In this document: positions 28,052 to 36,863 of the stretch, piece by piece
Position numbering within the stretch: the first letter of the stretch is position 1
Layout: each line of letters starts with the position of its first letter
NCBI GenBank assembly: GCA_963801985.1
Contig: CAWDGV010000005.1
Location: 1 to 64,000, forward strand
Direction of reading: 5' to 3'
Length of the DNA: 64,000 nucleotides
Origin: JABDQZ01 sp963801985
Lineage (GTDB): Bacteria > Pseudomonadota > Gammaproteobacteria > Chromatiales > Chromatiaceae
Notes under the pieces: model-generated
The model's input: the letters and a program-made list of their open reading frames with translations, nothing else
What the model was told of the DNA's origin: nothing
Databases searched by the model: none
Program-made: the position numbers and the translations under genes

Positions 28052-29017
28052 ATGCCCGCAGCAAAAATCATTGAAGCCTCCTGGAAAGACAGTATTTACC
28101 AGCAACGGGAGGAACTGGCTCGCATGCTGCGTGACCCACTGGCACTGTTGGCCGATAAATGTATTGCTGTCTGGGGTGACCGGCAACGGCTGAACGCGTT
28201 GTTGCTGAAAGGCTTTTCAAGCATCCCTTATTGCACCTATCTTTATGCGGTCGGCGCCGATGGTGTACAGATCAGTGACCACATCAGCGATGCCGGACTC
28301 ACCGAAGAACACTATCAGCTGAATCGAGCTGAGCGGCCCTACATGAAAGAAACGATGCCAAAATGGGGATTTTTATTGTCAGATGCCTACGTCAGCCTGG
28401 ATACAAACCTGCCTTCGTTAACCGCACTGCAAGTCGTGGTTTCGGCCACAGGCACCCTGGGATATGTCGGCGCGGATTTTGACTTGCGTAGCCTACCGGT
28501 TACCTCTTCGCTGTATCACGAGCCAGATGAGTGGCGGCAGGTGAAGGGCGATCCAGCCATTCGCAGTAACCTGTTTAAGCAGACCCGTACTGAAAGCCCG
28601 ATGGATCGCAACATCGAAATTGCCATGTCGATTCTCGAAGAGCTGCTTACCGAGCGCGGTATTTTCCAATGTCAGATTCACTTTTCCAGCAGCCAGGCGA
28701 CCATCTGGACCATTGATGACCCGTTACGCTATCGCATCCTTGATCAGGAAGTGCTGCGGGATCCAGATATTTGCCTTGTTTACCCGACGCGGCCGTACCC
28801 CGTCGATGCCGCTATACCCCGAACTGACATCATAAGGATTCTTCACGCCATGCAGTCGCTACGCACGGTCGATACCACCATCTACTTACGCACAGCCTCG
28901 ATCAACGTCTTCAACGGCATGATCAGTCTGACGTTTTCCTGTGACGGTTCACACTACATGCCTTACGCCGAATTCCTCAGTAAAGGCGCCAGCTTCTGGA
29001 CCGGAGTCACTACGTGA
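28052..29017 (+). CDS. Soluble PDC (Cache-like) sensor-domain protein
   Basis: A 321-residue protein with no signal peptide or membrane helix. The first half (about 30-170) resembles a PDC/dCache sensor fold, with phrases such as YLYAVGADGVQISDHIS and RPYMKETMP, then SDAYVSLDTNLPSLTALQVV and GYVGADFDLRSLP. The second half (about 190-321) is a separate alpha/beta region starting DRNIEIAMSILEELLTERG that I do not recognise. No output domain (kinase, GGDEF, methyl-accepting) is fused. It may bind a small ligand in the cytoplasm. By eye it is richer in G+C than its neighbours, which hints at a different origin. Confidence 0.55.
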   Translation: MPAAKIIEASWKDSIYQQREELARMLRDPLALLADKCIAVWGDRQRLNALLLKGFSSIPYCTYLYAVGADGVQISDHISDAGLTEEHYQLNRAERPYMKETMPKWGFLLSDAYVSLDTNLPSLTALQVVVSATGTLGYVGADFDLRSLPVTSSLYHEPDEWRQVKGDPAIRSNLFKQTRTESPMDRNIEIAMSILEELLTERGIFQCQIHFSSSQATIWTIDDPLRYRILDQEVLRDPDICLVYPTRPYPVDAAIPRTDIIRILHAMQSLRTVDTTIYLRTASINVFNGMISLTFSCDGSHYMPYAEFLSKGASFWTGVTT

Positions 29018-29224
29018 CAATCAGCCCGTCACGAATCAGCTTGTCATAGATGTCCTGTTTAAACTATTTGAAGTGAAAAAAGTAATTAGTTATTCACAAC
29101 CATCATTAGGAAAGATTTATCATGTATCCGAAGAGCAGGTTACGTTTTATTATAAAAAGACTATATGACAATCCTTTAGTGATATGAGCATTTCTAAATA
29201 AAACAGGTGGTTTTGCTTAATTAA

Positions 29225-29740
29225 ATGGCGGTAAAAATGTCCGAAAAATCTGATATTCAAATCGCAGCAGAAAGCATGCGATCAGGATTCCAGAGTTTAT
29301 TGATGGCTACAGTAAATGATCAAGGTTTTCCAGAGATTAGTTTTGCTCCATATATTGAAGATGACGGAAACTTTTACATCTTTATCAGTGAACTTGCCGC
29401 TCATACGAGAAATCTTTTAAAAAATAGCAAAGCCAGTGTGATGTTCATTGAAGATGAATCGAACGCCCCTCACTCTTTTGCTAGAAAACGCCAGACATTT
29501 AATTGCGAAGCTAGTCGTATTTCTCGCGATGGTAAATCTTTCGAAATTTTGATTGCGAAAATGCAAGAACGTTTTGGAAATCTGATTGAGACATTGCGAC
29601 ATCTGAGTGACTTTCACCTTATTGAGCTTAAACCTTTGAATGGGCAATATGTTGCAGGCTTTGGCAAAACTTATGAAATCGAGATATCTACTGGCCAGTT
29701 TATATTGGTTACAGAGGATAAAATTCGAGGAAATAAATGA
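29225..29740 (+). CDS. HugZ-like pyridoxamine-phosphate-oxidase-fold protein
   Basis: A 171-residue split-barrel flavin/heme-binding protein of the HugZ/PNPOx group. Landmarks are GFQSLLMATVNDQGFPEISFAPYIE, LAAHTRNLLKN, SVMFIEDE and a C-terminal GQYVAGFGKTYEI, typical of heme-utilisation HugZ relatives. It could bind heme and take part in its breakdown or storage. The start may be ATG 29225 or ATG 29237 (MSEKSD). It has no iron-uptake neighbours here, so the role is only a family-based guess. Confidence 0.7.
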   Translation: MAVKMSEKSDIQIAAESMRSGFQSLLMATVNDQGFPEISFAPYIEDDGNFYIFISELAAHTRNLLKNSKASVMFIEDESNAPHSFARKRQTFNCEASRISRDGKSFEILIAKMQERFGNLIETLRHLSDFHLIELKPLNGQYVAGFGKTYEIEISTGQFILVTEDKIRGNK

Positions 29741-29989
29741 GTTATCCTCAGGTCATGAGCAGACAAAAATAAAAAATTTGCATCTTTAGTTTATTACCTG
29801 TGCCGCCTACAGCATCAAAGGCTACAGCGGTTCGCGATGCAGCTTAAAAGGGTTAATTTCTTTGATGCCCTTCCAAAACGTGATTACAAGATACTTACCA
29901 CCTTGATCACTCATAGAGATACTGAAATGGGAACTGGATTTATCAATGGGGGGATCCGGCCGATAATCTATGATTCATACGACCCGATT

Positions 29990-30018
29990 AGCCCCACCAA
30001 ATAAGTGGGGCTTTTTTT
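29990..30018 (+). terminator. Rho-independent terminator on the plus strand
   Basis: AGCCCCAC (29990-29997), loop CAAATAA, GTGGGGCT (30005-30012), then seven T. A textbook terminator oriented rightward. It lies 250 bp after the HugZ-like gene, and the next gene is on the opposite strand. It therefore ends either a long 3' UTR or a small RNA made from 29741-30018. Confidence 0.8.
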
Positions 30019-30029
30019 GAGGTTTCTTT

Positions 30030-30335
30030 TTAATGTCCTTTGCCAGAGCCACCACCTTTAGCTCCACCTTTTTGACCACCTGCAGCACCTTTAGAACCTG
30101 CTGGAGCAGAGCTTCCACTTGATTGTGAGCCCTGTTTTTTCTGGTATTGATGCTGGTTTTGATGACGATATTGATTCTGGTCACCTTTCATCTGTTCCTG
30201 CTTCATCTGAGTTTGCTGTTGGTTCATGTCCTGCATCAGACGTTGTTCCATTTGCGCTTCAGTTTCAGCCAAGGCAATACCTGATGTACCAAGGGCAACG
30301 AGCATAGCTGCTGTCAATGTTAACAAGCGTTTCAT
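30030..30335 (-). CDS. Small exported Gln/Lys/Gly-rich protein
   Basis: 101 residues from ATG 30335, which has AAGGAGA ideally placed before it. A signal peptide (KRLLTLTAAMLVALGTSGIALA) is followed by a Gln/Met/Lys-rich middle and a low-complexity Gly/Ser/Lys tail ending GGGSGKGH. No domain is recognised. Such proteins are intrinsically disordered; a periplasmic or surface role is inferred only from the signal peptide. The stop lies next to a plus-strand terminator. Confidence 0.65.
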   Translation of the reverse strand: MKRLLTLTAAMLVALGTSGIALAETEAQMEQRLMQDMNQQQTQMKQEQMKGDQNQYRHQNQHQYQKKQGSQSSGSSAPAGSKGAAGGQKGGAKGGGSGKGH

Positions 30336-30448
30336 TTCTATCTCCTTCAATTAAAACTTCCTTCACCGGTAACCATGGTATGTCTCTGACAGAATTACAT
30401 TGTCGGATATCAATCCTCGAAAAAATTAAGATGATAGAAATGAATATA

Positions 30449-30464
30449 TGTGAAATGGTTCACA
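30449..30464 (+). promoter_or_regulatory. CRP/Vfr-type binding site
   Basis: TGTGA-AATGGT-TCACA is an exact match to the CRP half-site consensus (TGTGA-N6-TCACA). It lies in the divergent region between the small exported protein (start 30335) and the Tat-exported protein (start 30634), and is nearer the former. Catabolite or cAMP control of either gene is possible. No other exact match was noticed in the window. Confidence 0.6.
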
Positions 30465-30633
30465 TTTTGTTGATGAATTCGTATCGTTTCAATAATGATC
30501 AAAACGGCTGCTTTTACCTGCTATTTCAGTTGTTTGATGCAAAACGTGTATTAAACTTCTCAGCTGAAATATTTTTCTGCTATAAATAGTTACTTAAAAC
30601 TTAAGATCAAAATTATACTCATAGGAGAATCTA

Positions 30634-30972
30634 ATGTCTGATAAATCACGTCGTCATTTTCTTACATCATCGGCCAAGCTTTTAGCCGGTACCGCTGCCC
30701 TGACTTCAATGGGTGCCTATGCAGGTTCTCACGAAAATCATAATCATGGCGCCCCAGGTGATGGCATTGCTATAGATGCCAGTGCAAAAGATACCTGTGG
30801 AACCTGTCAGTTCTGGGGAGGCATGCGTAAAGTTTCAGAAGATAAGAAGACTGTTAAAGCTCAAAGTATGGGCTGGTGTAACAATCCAGATAGCATGAAC
30901 TACCAAAAACTGACTTCAGCTGATCATATTATGAAAAAGACAGGTATGTGGATAAAGTGGCCGGCACTTTAA
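30634..30972 (+). CDS. Tat-exported small Cys/His protein
   Basis: 112 residues with a twin-arginine signal (SRRHFLTSSAKLLAGTAAL). The mature part has a short His stretch (HENHNHGAPGDG), a CGTCQFWGG motif and a WCNNP motif: three cysteines that could hold a metal or an Fe-S centre. It is similar in size and export route to high-potential iron-sulfur proteins but has one Cys too few in the usual pattern, so I do not call it HiPIP. Tat export implies folding with a cofactor in the cytoplasm. A TAGGAG ribosome site precedes ATG 30634. The end of the gene is part of a strong hairpin. Confidence 0.65.
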   Translation: MSDKSRRHFLTSSAKLLAGTAALTSMGAYAGSHENHNHGAPGDGIAIDASAKDTCGTCQFWGGMRKVSEDKKTVKAQSMGWCNNPDSMNYQKLTSADHIMKKTGMWIKWPAL

Positions 30973-31003
30973 TCCTTAATCAAGCACCTTAGTCAGTGCC
31001 GGC
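30960..31003 (+). terminator. Hairpin at the end of the Tat-protein gene
   Basis: GCCGGCACT (30960-30968) pairs perfectly with AGTGCCGGC (30995-31003), and the loop contains the stop codon TAA. The following bases (AACTTTGCCAGTTTTA) are moderately T-rich. It probably acts as a terminator or 3' mRNA stabiliser. Confidence 0.5.
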
Positions 31004-31075
31004 AACTTTGCCAGTTTTAGGTCAGAAACAGACTTTCTCTTTGTGAATTAGAATTTTGGCAGCAAAACCAGCTAG

Positions 31076-31417
31076 CATCGGTTATCAGAACATTTTTGTT
31101 CGTTAACTGATGTAAAGCATGGAGAAATTTATGATGGAAATGAAACGGATAATCCTCAACAGCCAATAAAGAAAAGCAAAAAAGATCTTAGAAAGGATAC
31201 CAGTCTTGTAAGACTGCTAAGAACAGCCGTCGAGCAGTCATCTGATGACGATGGCTGGGCCAATTTAAGTAGTGTTGGTTCCTATATTTCAAACAACAGT
31301 TCATTTTCTTCAATAAACTATGGCTACAAGAAACTGGGTGATTTAATAAAAGTCAGTGAATTATTTGATCTGGAAACGAGAAAGGATGGAAAAGCTGTGT
31401 ATATAAAAGATGCCTGA
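31076..31417 (+). pseudogene. Truncated NYN/LOTUS-type protein: C-terminal OST-HTH domain only
   Basis: The frame is open from 31076 (after a TAG) to TGA 31415-31417 but has no start codon. The last 85 codons encode a clear OST-HTH/LOTUS domain: LVRLLRTAVEQSSDDDGWAN, then GSYISNNSSFSSINYGYKKL and KVSELFDL. In intact bacterial homologues (LabA-like, DUF88) this RNA-binding domain follows an NYN ribonuclease domain, which is absent here. The piece is therefore the surviving 3' end of a deleted gene. Confidence 0.75.
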
Positions 31418-31647
31418 GATAAATAATCTTTATCCATAATCGCTATAGAACAGCTCTTCTGCCAAACGACAGTTCTAACCGTTAAAGTATTTCCCTGATT
31501 TAGGTAAATCAGGATACCATCGAGTTTAATTTTTTTCATTTGAAAACTCAGTCTTATCAATTGCCCCATAAGTGACATTTCGGTTGCACATGGCACCTTC
31601 TGTTTATTATGGTCATCAGTCTTTGTGACAACTAAAGAATAATAAAT

Positions 31648-33972
31648 ATGTTACCTAGTATTCCTGATCGAATTGCCCAACAGCTGGGTGTAAAAACCCA
31701 ACAAGTCAGTGCTGCCATTGAATTGCTCGATGCCGGCTCAACCGTGCCCTTTATTTCCCGTTATCGTAAGGAAGTCACCGGTGGGCTGGATGATGTACAA
31801 CTGCGCACGTTGCATGAGCAGTTGGATTACCTGCGGGAACTTGAGGAACGGCGTCAAGCTATCCTGAAGCTGATCGATGAGCAGGGCAAATTAACCGGGG
31901 ATCTGGCTAAAGCCATCAAGCTGGCGGACACCAAGACACGACTGGAAGATTTGTATTTGCCTTACAAACAAAAGCGCCGTACCCGTGGGCAAATAGCCAT
32001 TGAAGCAGGCATTGAACCGCTTGCCAATGCTTTGTACAGCAATCCTGATTTAGACCCGAAACAGGAAGCCAAAGCCTATATCAATGAGGATGCCAGTTAT
32101 AAGCAAGCATTCGCCGATGTGGATGGAGTGCTTGATGGTGCACGGATGATCCTGGTCGAACGCTTTGCTGAGGATCCCGAGTTGGTTGGTGACTTACGCA
32201 CTTATATGCAGGAGCATGCGGTCCTGGTTTCAAAAGTGGTCAAAGACAAGGAAGAGGAGGGTGCCAAGTTCCGGGACTATTTCGACTACCAGGATGCGTT
32301 GCTGAAAATACCCTCACATAGAATATTGGCTCTGTTGCGCGGTCGCCGGGAAGGCGTATTGCAACTGGCTATCGATGTTGAGCACGATGCCGATTCCCGG
32401 CATCCATGCTTAGCCCTCATCACACGCCACCTGGATATCAAACATCAACAACGTCCAGCCGATGACTGGCTGGCGACCGTCGTTGGCTGGATCTGGCGGG
32501 TCAAATTGCACATGCGCCTGGAGACAGAGTTTTTCACAGAGCTTCGTCAACGTGCAGATGTAGACGCGATCGAGGTCTTTGCCAACAATTTAACAGATTT
32601 GCTGTTAGCAGCGCCTGCCGGCCAGATCACCACGATCGGTCTGGACCCTGGGCTGAGGACGGGGGTCAAAATTGCTGTCGTCGATGCTACTGGCCAGTTT
32701 GTGGATCAGGCTACCATTTACCCGCATGCACCGAAAAACCAATGGGATCAGTCGATTGCTGTTATCGCCGCCTTGGCCAAAAAACATGCAGTTAAATTGC
32801 TGGCCATAGGTAACGGTACCGCTTCGCGCGAAACCGACAAACTCTGTGCTGATCTGGTCAAGCGACATCCTGAACTCCATTTGAAAAAAATCATGGTCAG
32901 TGAAGCCGGTGCTTCGGTGTATTCCGCTTCAGAACTGGCGGCACGCGAGTTTCCGGATCTTGATGTCACCATCCGTGGTGCCGTGTCGATTGCGCGACGT
33001 TTGCAGGATCCATTGGCGGAGCTGGTTAAGATCGATCCCAAATCGATTGGTGTGGGGCAGTACCAGCACGACGTCAGCCAGTTTCAACTTGCCAGGAAAC
33101 TGAATGATGTCGTCGAAGATTGTGTTAACAAGGTCGGCGTTGAACTTAATACAGCCTCCCCAGCCCTGCTAAGCCGTGTGGCCGGGTTAAGCTCGACAAT
33201 TGCTGAAAATATTGTCGAATACCGTAATCAGCAGGGCGCCTTTAGCAGTCGTGCCGAATTAAAAAAAGTCCCAAGGCTTGGCGATAAAACGTTCGAGCAG
33301 GCAGCCGGTTTTTTGCGTGTTCACAATGCCAAAAATCCGCTGGATGCCTCAGCCGTTCACCCGGAAAGCTATCCGGTAGTGCAACGTATTGCTGTTAACA
33401 TCAACAGTGATATCAGCTCCCTGATCGGTAACGTCGAGCAGTTACGCAAGATAAATGTCGAAGACTATATCGATGACACCTTTGGGTTACCGACTATCCT
33501 GGATATCCTGGCAGAACTGGAAAAACCCGGTCGAGACCCTCGCCCGGAGTTTAAGGCAGCCAGTTTCAAAGAAGGCATTGAAAAGCTGACTGACCTTGAG
33601 CCGGGCATGTTCCTGGAAGGCGCTGTAACCAATGTCACCAACTTCGGTGCGTTTGTTGATATCGGGGTTCACCAGGATGGCCTGGTGCATATCTCTGCAT
33701 TGGCAGACAAGTTCGTTAAAGATCCGCGCGACGTCGTCAAGACAGGACAGATCGTTAAGGTCAAAGTCATCGAAGTGGATGTAAAACGCAATCGCATTGC
33801 CTTGAGCATGCGGCTGGATGACAAAGCTGAATCATCATCTACTGTCGGAAAAGTCGTCCAGAAGTCTGAAAAAAGAACCAGGACAAAGCCTCCAGAGCGC
33901 AATAAAGGCAGAGCAAAAGTCCAGGGAAATAATGCCTTCGCAGCTGCTTTTGCTAAGGCAAAAGTTCATTGA
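31648..33972 (+). CDS. tex: Tex family RNA-binding transcriptional accessory protein
   Basis: A 774-residue protein with the full Tex layout: N-terminal HTH/helical region (QQLGVKTQQVSAAIELLD, then TVPFISRYRKEVTGGLDD), a YqgF/RNase H-like domain (TTIGLDPGLRTGVKIAVVD), helix-hairpin-helix (ASPALLSRVAGLSSTIAENI) and an S1 domain (VTNVTNFGAFVDIGVHQDGL). A lysine-rich tail follows. It binds nucleic acid and influences transcription; its homologue Spt6 is a eukaryotic elongation factor. Monocistronic by spacing. Confidence 0.93.
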   Translation: MLPSIPDRIAQQLGVKTQQVSAAIELLDAGSTVPFISRYRKEVTGGLDDVQLRTLHEQLDYLRELEERRQAILKLIDEQGKLTGDLAKAIKLADTKTRLEDLYLPYKQKRRTRGQIAIEAGIEPLANALYSNPDLDPKQEAKAYINEDASYKQAFADVDGVLDGARMILVERFAEDPELVGDLRTYMQEHAVLVSKVVKDKEEEGAKFRDYFDYQDALLKIPSHRILALLRGRREGVLQLAIDVEHDADSRHPCLALITRHLDIKHQQRPADDWLATVVGWIWRVKLHMRLETEFFTELRQRADVDAIEVFANNLTDLLLAAPAGQITTIGLDPGLRTGVKIAVVDATGQFVDQATIYPHAPKNQWDQSIAVIAALAKKHAVKLLAIGNGTASRETDKLCADLVKRHPELHLKKIMVSEAGASVYSASELAAREFPDLDVTIRGAVSIARRLQDPLAELVKIDPKSIGVGQYQHDVSQFQLARKLNDVVEDCVNKVGVELNTASPALLSRVAGLSSTIAENIVEYRNQQGAFSSRAELKKVPRLGDKTFEQAAGFLRVHNAKNPLDASAVHPESYPVVQRIAVNINSDISSLIGNVEQLRKINVEDYIDDTFGLPTILDILAELEKPGRDPRPEFKAASFKEGIEKLTDLEPGMFLEGAVTNVTNFGAFVDIGVHQDGLVHISALADKFVKDPRDVVKTGQIVKVKVIEVDVKRNRIALSMRLDDKAESSSTVGKVVQKSEKRTRTKPPERNKGRAKVQGNNAFAAAFAKAKVH

Positions 33973-34532
33973 ACTATAGTGCTCTAAATGTGCAATGATA
34001 ATTGAGAGCAGGCATTTGATTAAGGAATGATACGTGTCAGTGAACAAATCAACCAGGCATTTCCTTTTTCCAGATACCGGTCATTCAAAATGCTCGGAAA
34101 AGGATGAAGGGAGCGGCAAATTCTCGGTAAAAGTCGAGTATTGGGTGATTTTCAGCGACAGCCGCTTCGTGGTATTTGCGATAATAGACCTAATTCAGAA
34201 ACACCAAACTTGCCGGCAGCAACTCGCCTTGAGCAGACATAAAAAACTCCTTCTGCTTTACGTCCAATATGGAACCAATAATTTCGCATGATGATCTGGA
34301 CAAATCCTACGACTAGTTATGTCGACAACGAAAGCATTTTCCGGATCACTCTGATGTCTGGTTTATTCGCGAACGCAATGAGCTGAAATGTTGATGAAAC
34401 GGCTTCTCGATAAAAGTAAAAAATTTATCTTTAAAAACACAAATAGACAGAAAAAATTCTAAATTTTTTCAAACGATAAAAAAATGGAACCTGTTTTTAA
34501 TAATCAGCGTCTAGATAAGTAGAAGACTTATG
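33973..34532 (+). other. Gene-free region after tex
   Basis: About 560 bp with no supported gene. One 85-codon frame (34034-34291) lacks a ribosome site and family resemblance. A weak stem (TGCTCT...AGAGCA) shortly after tex may help termination. The right half is very AT-rich and should carry the promoter of the small exported protein. Confidence 0.45.
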
Positions 34533-34548
34533 AAAGGAGGTGATTATT

Positions 34549-34815
34549 ATGAAAAAGATTATTTTAGCTACTGTAATTGCGGTGATATTTGGCAGTTCTT
34601 ATGTTTTTGCTCACCACCCAGCAGCAGACATTGTCGATCCAGAAATTTATGCGATGATTGATGAAAATACTGCAGATTCTCCTCATGCAGATCTGGATGT
34701 AGATACTATGGGTAGTGAAGACAATATGGAAGGTTCTGTTGATGCGGCTGGAAGTAATTCTAGAGAGGCTGTGGATGTAGATGTTGGTCAAGGCGCAGGA
34801 GGCCCACGTAATTAA
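34549..34815 (+). CDS. Small exported acidic protein
   Basis: 88 residues from ATG 34549. The signal peptide (KKIILATVIAVIFGSSYVFA) leads into a mature acidic region with many Asp/Glu and few hydrophobics (DENTADSPHADLDVDTMGSE). An HHP at the mature N-terminus could bind metal. The ribosome site is remarkable: AAGGAGGTGAT (34534-34544) matches the 16S 3' end over 11 bases, ending just before the start codon. No family recognised. Confidence 0.65.
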   Translation: MKKIILATVIAVIFGSSYVFAHHPAADIVDPEIYAMIDENTADSPHADLDVDTMGSEDNMEGSVDAAGSNSREAVDVDVGQGAGGPRN

Positions 34816-34950
34816 ACTGATTCCAGTTATTTAGTGACTGCAGAAAGGCACCTGTAAATCAGATGCCTTTCTTGCAAATGGAGCAAATGATGATCTGTCA
34901 CTTAGTCCATTGAGAATCTGTAACTGACAGTATTGCTTATTTCAACTATG

Positions 34951-35032
34951 TCCGCTTTTCAGTGCGATCTCAACCGTTGAACCCAAATTAACGAAGGTCT
35001 GCTTTTCAGTGCGGTCTCAATCGGTCGACGCA
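34951..35032 (+). repeat. Two direct copies of a 35-bp degenerate repeat
   Basis: Copy 1 (34951-34985) begins TCCGCTTTTCAGTGCGATCT and copy 2 (34998-35032) begins TCTGCTTTTCAGTGCGGTCT. They are 47 bp apart and keep a common continuation (CAA-C/T-C-G-T/G-T...). Related TCCGCTTT/TCTGCTTT motifs occur at about 14415, 37935, 38005 and 38637. Function unknown. Confidence 0.55.
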
Positions 35033-35102
35033 ACATCTAACCTCTAGTTATAGAGAGGAGGATGCGGCTGGTTGACAGTTATATCCACCTACGCCATCAA
35101 GC

Positions 35103-36542
35103 CTAGATCGTTACCACCCTGATAAGGTCGGTACTGCCGGTTGTCTGGTGATGCCCCGAAGTAACCACCAAGGTGTCACCAGGGCCGATGAATCCCAGGC
35201 GTTTTGCCTCCTCAAGAGCATAGGCCAGTTTTGCTTCGTCATCGCCGTTACCATCGTAGCGGATCGGCGTCACGCCCCAGTTCATAGCCATACGGCGTGC
35301 CACCAGTTTGGAACGGGTGATGGCCAGAATCGGGCACTCGGGGCGGTGCTTGGAAACCAAGCGCGAGGTAAAGCCGGTGTCGGTGAGGCTGAAGATGGCT
35401 TCTGCATCAAGGTTATCAGCCATCTGTACCGAGTAGCGGGCGACGGCTTCCGTGACCCGATTGGTGGGATTGGGAAGCACGTTTTGCAGGTAGCCATATT
35501 CGCGCAGCGAGGCCTCGGCACGCAGAGCAAGCGTTGCCATCGTATGCACCGACTCCACCGGGTATTTGCCCATCGCAGTCTCGCCCGAGAGCATAACAGC
35601 TGAGCTGCCGTCTAGGATGGCGTTGGCCACGTCGCTGGCCTCGGCCCGGGTAGGTTTGGGATTGCGCTCCATTGAGGCGAGCATTTCGGTGGCCGTGATT
35701 ACCGGTTTGCCCTTGCTGACCGTAGTGCGGATGATTTTTTTCTGAAAGCCTGGTACCTCCGCTAAAGGTAGCTCCACGCCGAGGTCGCCGCGTGCCACCA
35801 TGACCCCGTCGGCCTCTTCCACGATTTCCTCGAGATTGCCCAGGCCGGCGCGGTTTTCAATCTTGGCAATTATCGGAATGTGCCGTTCGTAGCCGAACAG
35901 GATCTCGCGCATGCTCTTTATATCCTCAGCGTTTTGCACAAAAGAGGCGGCCAGGTAGTCCACGTCGTTCTCGGCTGCAAAGCTCAACTCCTTGATCACG
36001 TCCTCGCGGTACTCGGGGCTCACGGAGCTCAGGGTCAACTCAGTTTCCGGCAGATTGACGCTCTTGTTCTCGCGCAACAGCCCGCCGTGGATCACCTTGC
36101 AACGGATGCAGCCCTCCTCTACGCCGGTCACCTCCAGTTCCATCGCCCCGTCATCGAGCAGGATCGGGGTACCGGGCTTTACCTCCTGTGGCAGACTGCG
36201 GTTAGTGATCGAAACCCCGGTATGATCGCCGCTCTCGCTGTCCGTATAGAGGGTGAAGGGACCACCGGCTATGAGTTCCGCCTGGCCGCCTACCAGTTTG
36301 CCTGTACGGATTTCGATGCCCCGGGTGTCCACCATGATGGCGATCTGGGCACCGATTCGGTTGGCTACCTTGCGAACGCGTGCGATGCGCTCCTCGTGCT
36401 CTGTAAAACTGCCATGAGACAGGTTCAGGCGCACCACGTTCATTCCAGCAAGGACCAGAGCCTCAAGGATTTCGGGCGAATCGCTGGCTGGGCCTATGGT
36501 GGCGATAATCTTGGTCTTGCGGATCTGGGAGATTCTGGACAT
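35103..36542 (-). CDS. pyk: Pyruvate kinase
   Basis: A 479-residue enzyme converting phosphoenolpyruvate + ADP to pyruvate + ATP. The order of motifs is as expected: NVVRLNLSHGSFTEHEER, active-site IAKIENRAGLGNLEEI, ARGDLGVELP and the pyruvate kinase TATEMLASM region, then a C-terminal allosteric domain. The otherwise invariant DTKGPEIRT reads DTRGIEIRTG, a Pro-to-Ile change. A GGAG site precedes ATG 36542. Richer in G+C than surrounding DNA by eye. It is a stand-alone gene, which could finish catabolism of the pyruvate/PEP branch fed by the gluconate route. Confidence 0.93.
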   Translation of the reverse strand: MSRISQIRKTKIIATIGPASDSPEILEALVLAGMNVVRLNLSHGSFTEHEERIARVRKVANRIGAQIAIMVDTRGIEIRTGKLVGGQAELIAGGPFTLYTDSESGDHTGVSITNRSLPQEVKPGTPILLDDGAMELEVTGVEEGCIRCKVIHGGLLRENKSVNLPETELTLSSVSPEYREDVIKELSFAAENDVDYLAASFVQNAEDIKSMREILFGYERHIPIIAKIENRAGLGNLEEIVEEADGVMVARGDLGVELPLAEVPGFQKKIIRTTVSKGKPVITATEMLASMERNPKPTRAEASDVANAILDGSSAVMLSGETAMGKYPVESVHTMATLALRAEASLREYGYLQNVLPNPTNRVTEAVARYSVQMADNLDAEAIFSLTDTGFTSRLVSKHRPECPILAITRSKLVARRMAMNWGVTPIRYDGNGDDEAKLAYALEEAKRLGFIGPGDTLVVTSGHHQTTGSTDLIRVVTI

Positions 36543-36863
36543 GGCGGTACTCCGAATGAAACCTGATAAAAAACCAGGGATTATACCGCAAAGCCGCGGT
36601 GGTTACTCAGGTAGTCAAACAGAACATAGCCCTTTCTATGCTCACTTTGTAGAAATAAAACTGTTGAATGGCCGCTATCTGGAATGCTGGTGAAAAATTC
36701 TGAATGACTCTTCCTTGCTGAAGGCAGAAGTTAATCTGATTGGGTGACAGGCAACTTAGGACTGACACCGGACGATTGTATAATTTCTACACAATGCCTG
36801 CTGTTCAGTAGAAGCAGAACCAGTACTTATAATTCACCAGCCATAATTATACCCTTTTACGCA
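36543..36863 (-). other. Gene-free stretch upstream of pyk
   Basis: About 320 bp, AT-rich, expected to contain the pyk promoter and the 3' UTR of the exported hypothetical protein, which lies further upstream on the same strand. No ORF with a ribosome site, no strong hairpin seen. Confidence 0.45.

Noticed and set aside
28941..29168. A 75-codon frame at the end of the PDC-sensor gene
   Set aside because: Mostly overlaps the real gene in another frame; the free C-terminal part is not recognisable.
35880..36566. A 228-codon plus-strand frame
   Set aside because: Entirely antisense to pyruvate kinase; long only because of the high G+C there.
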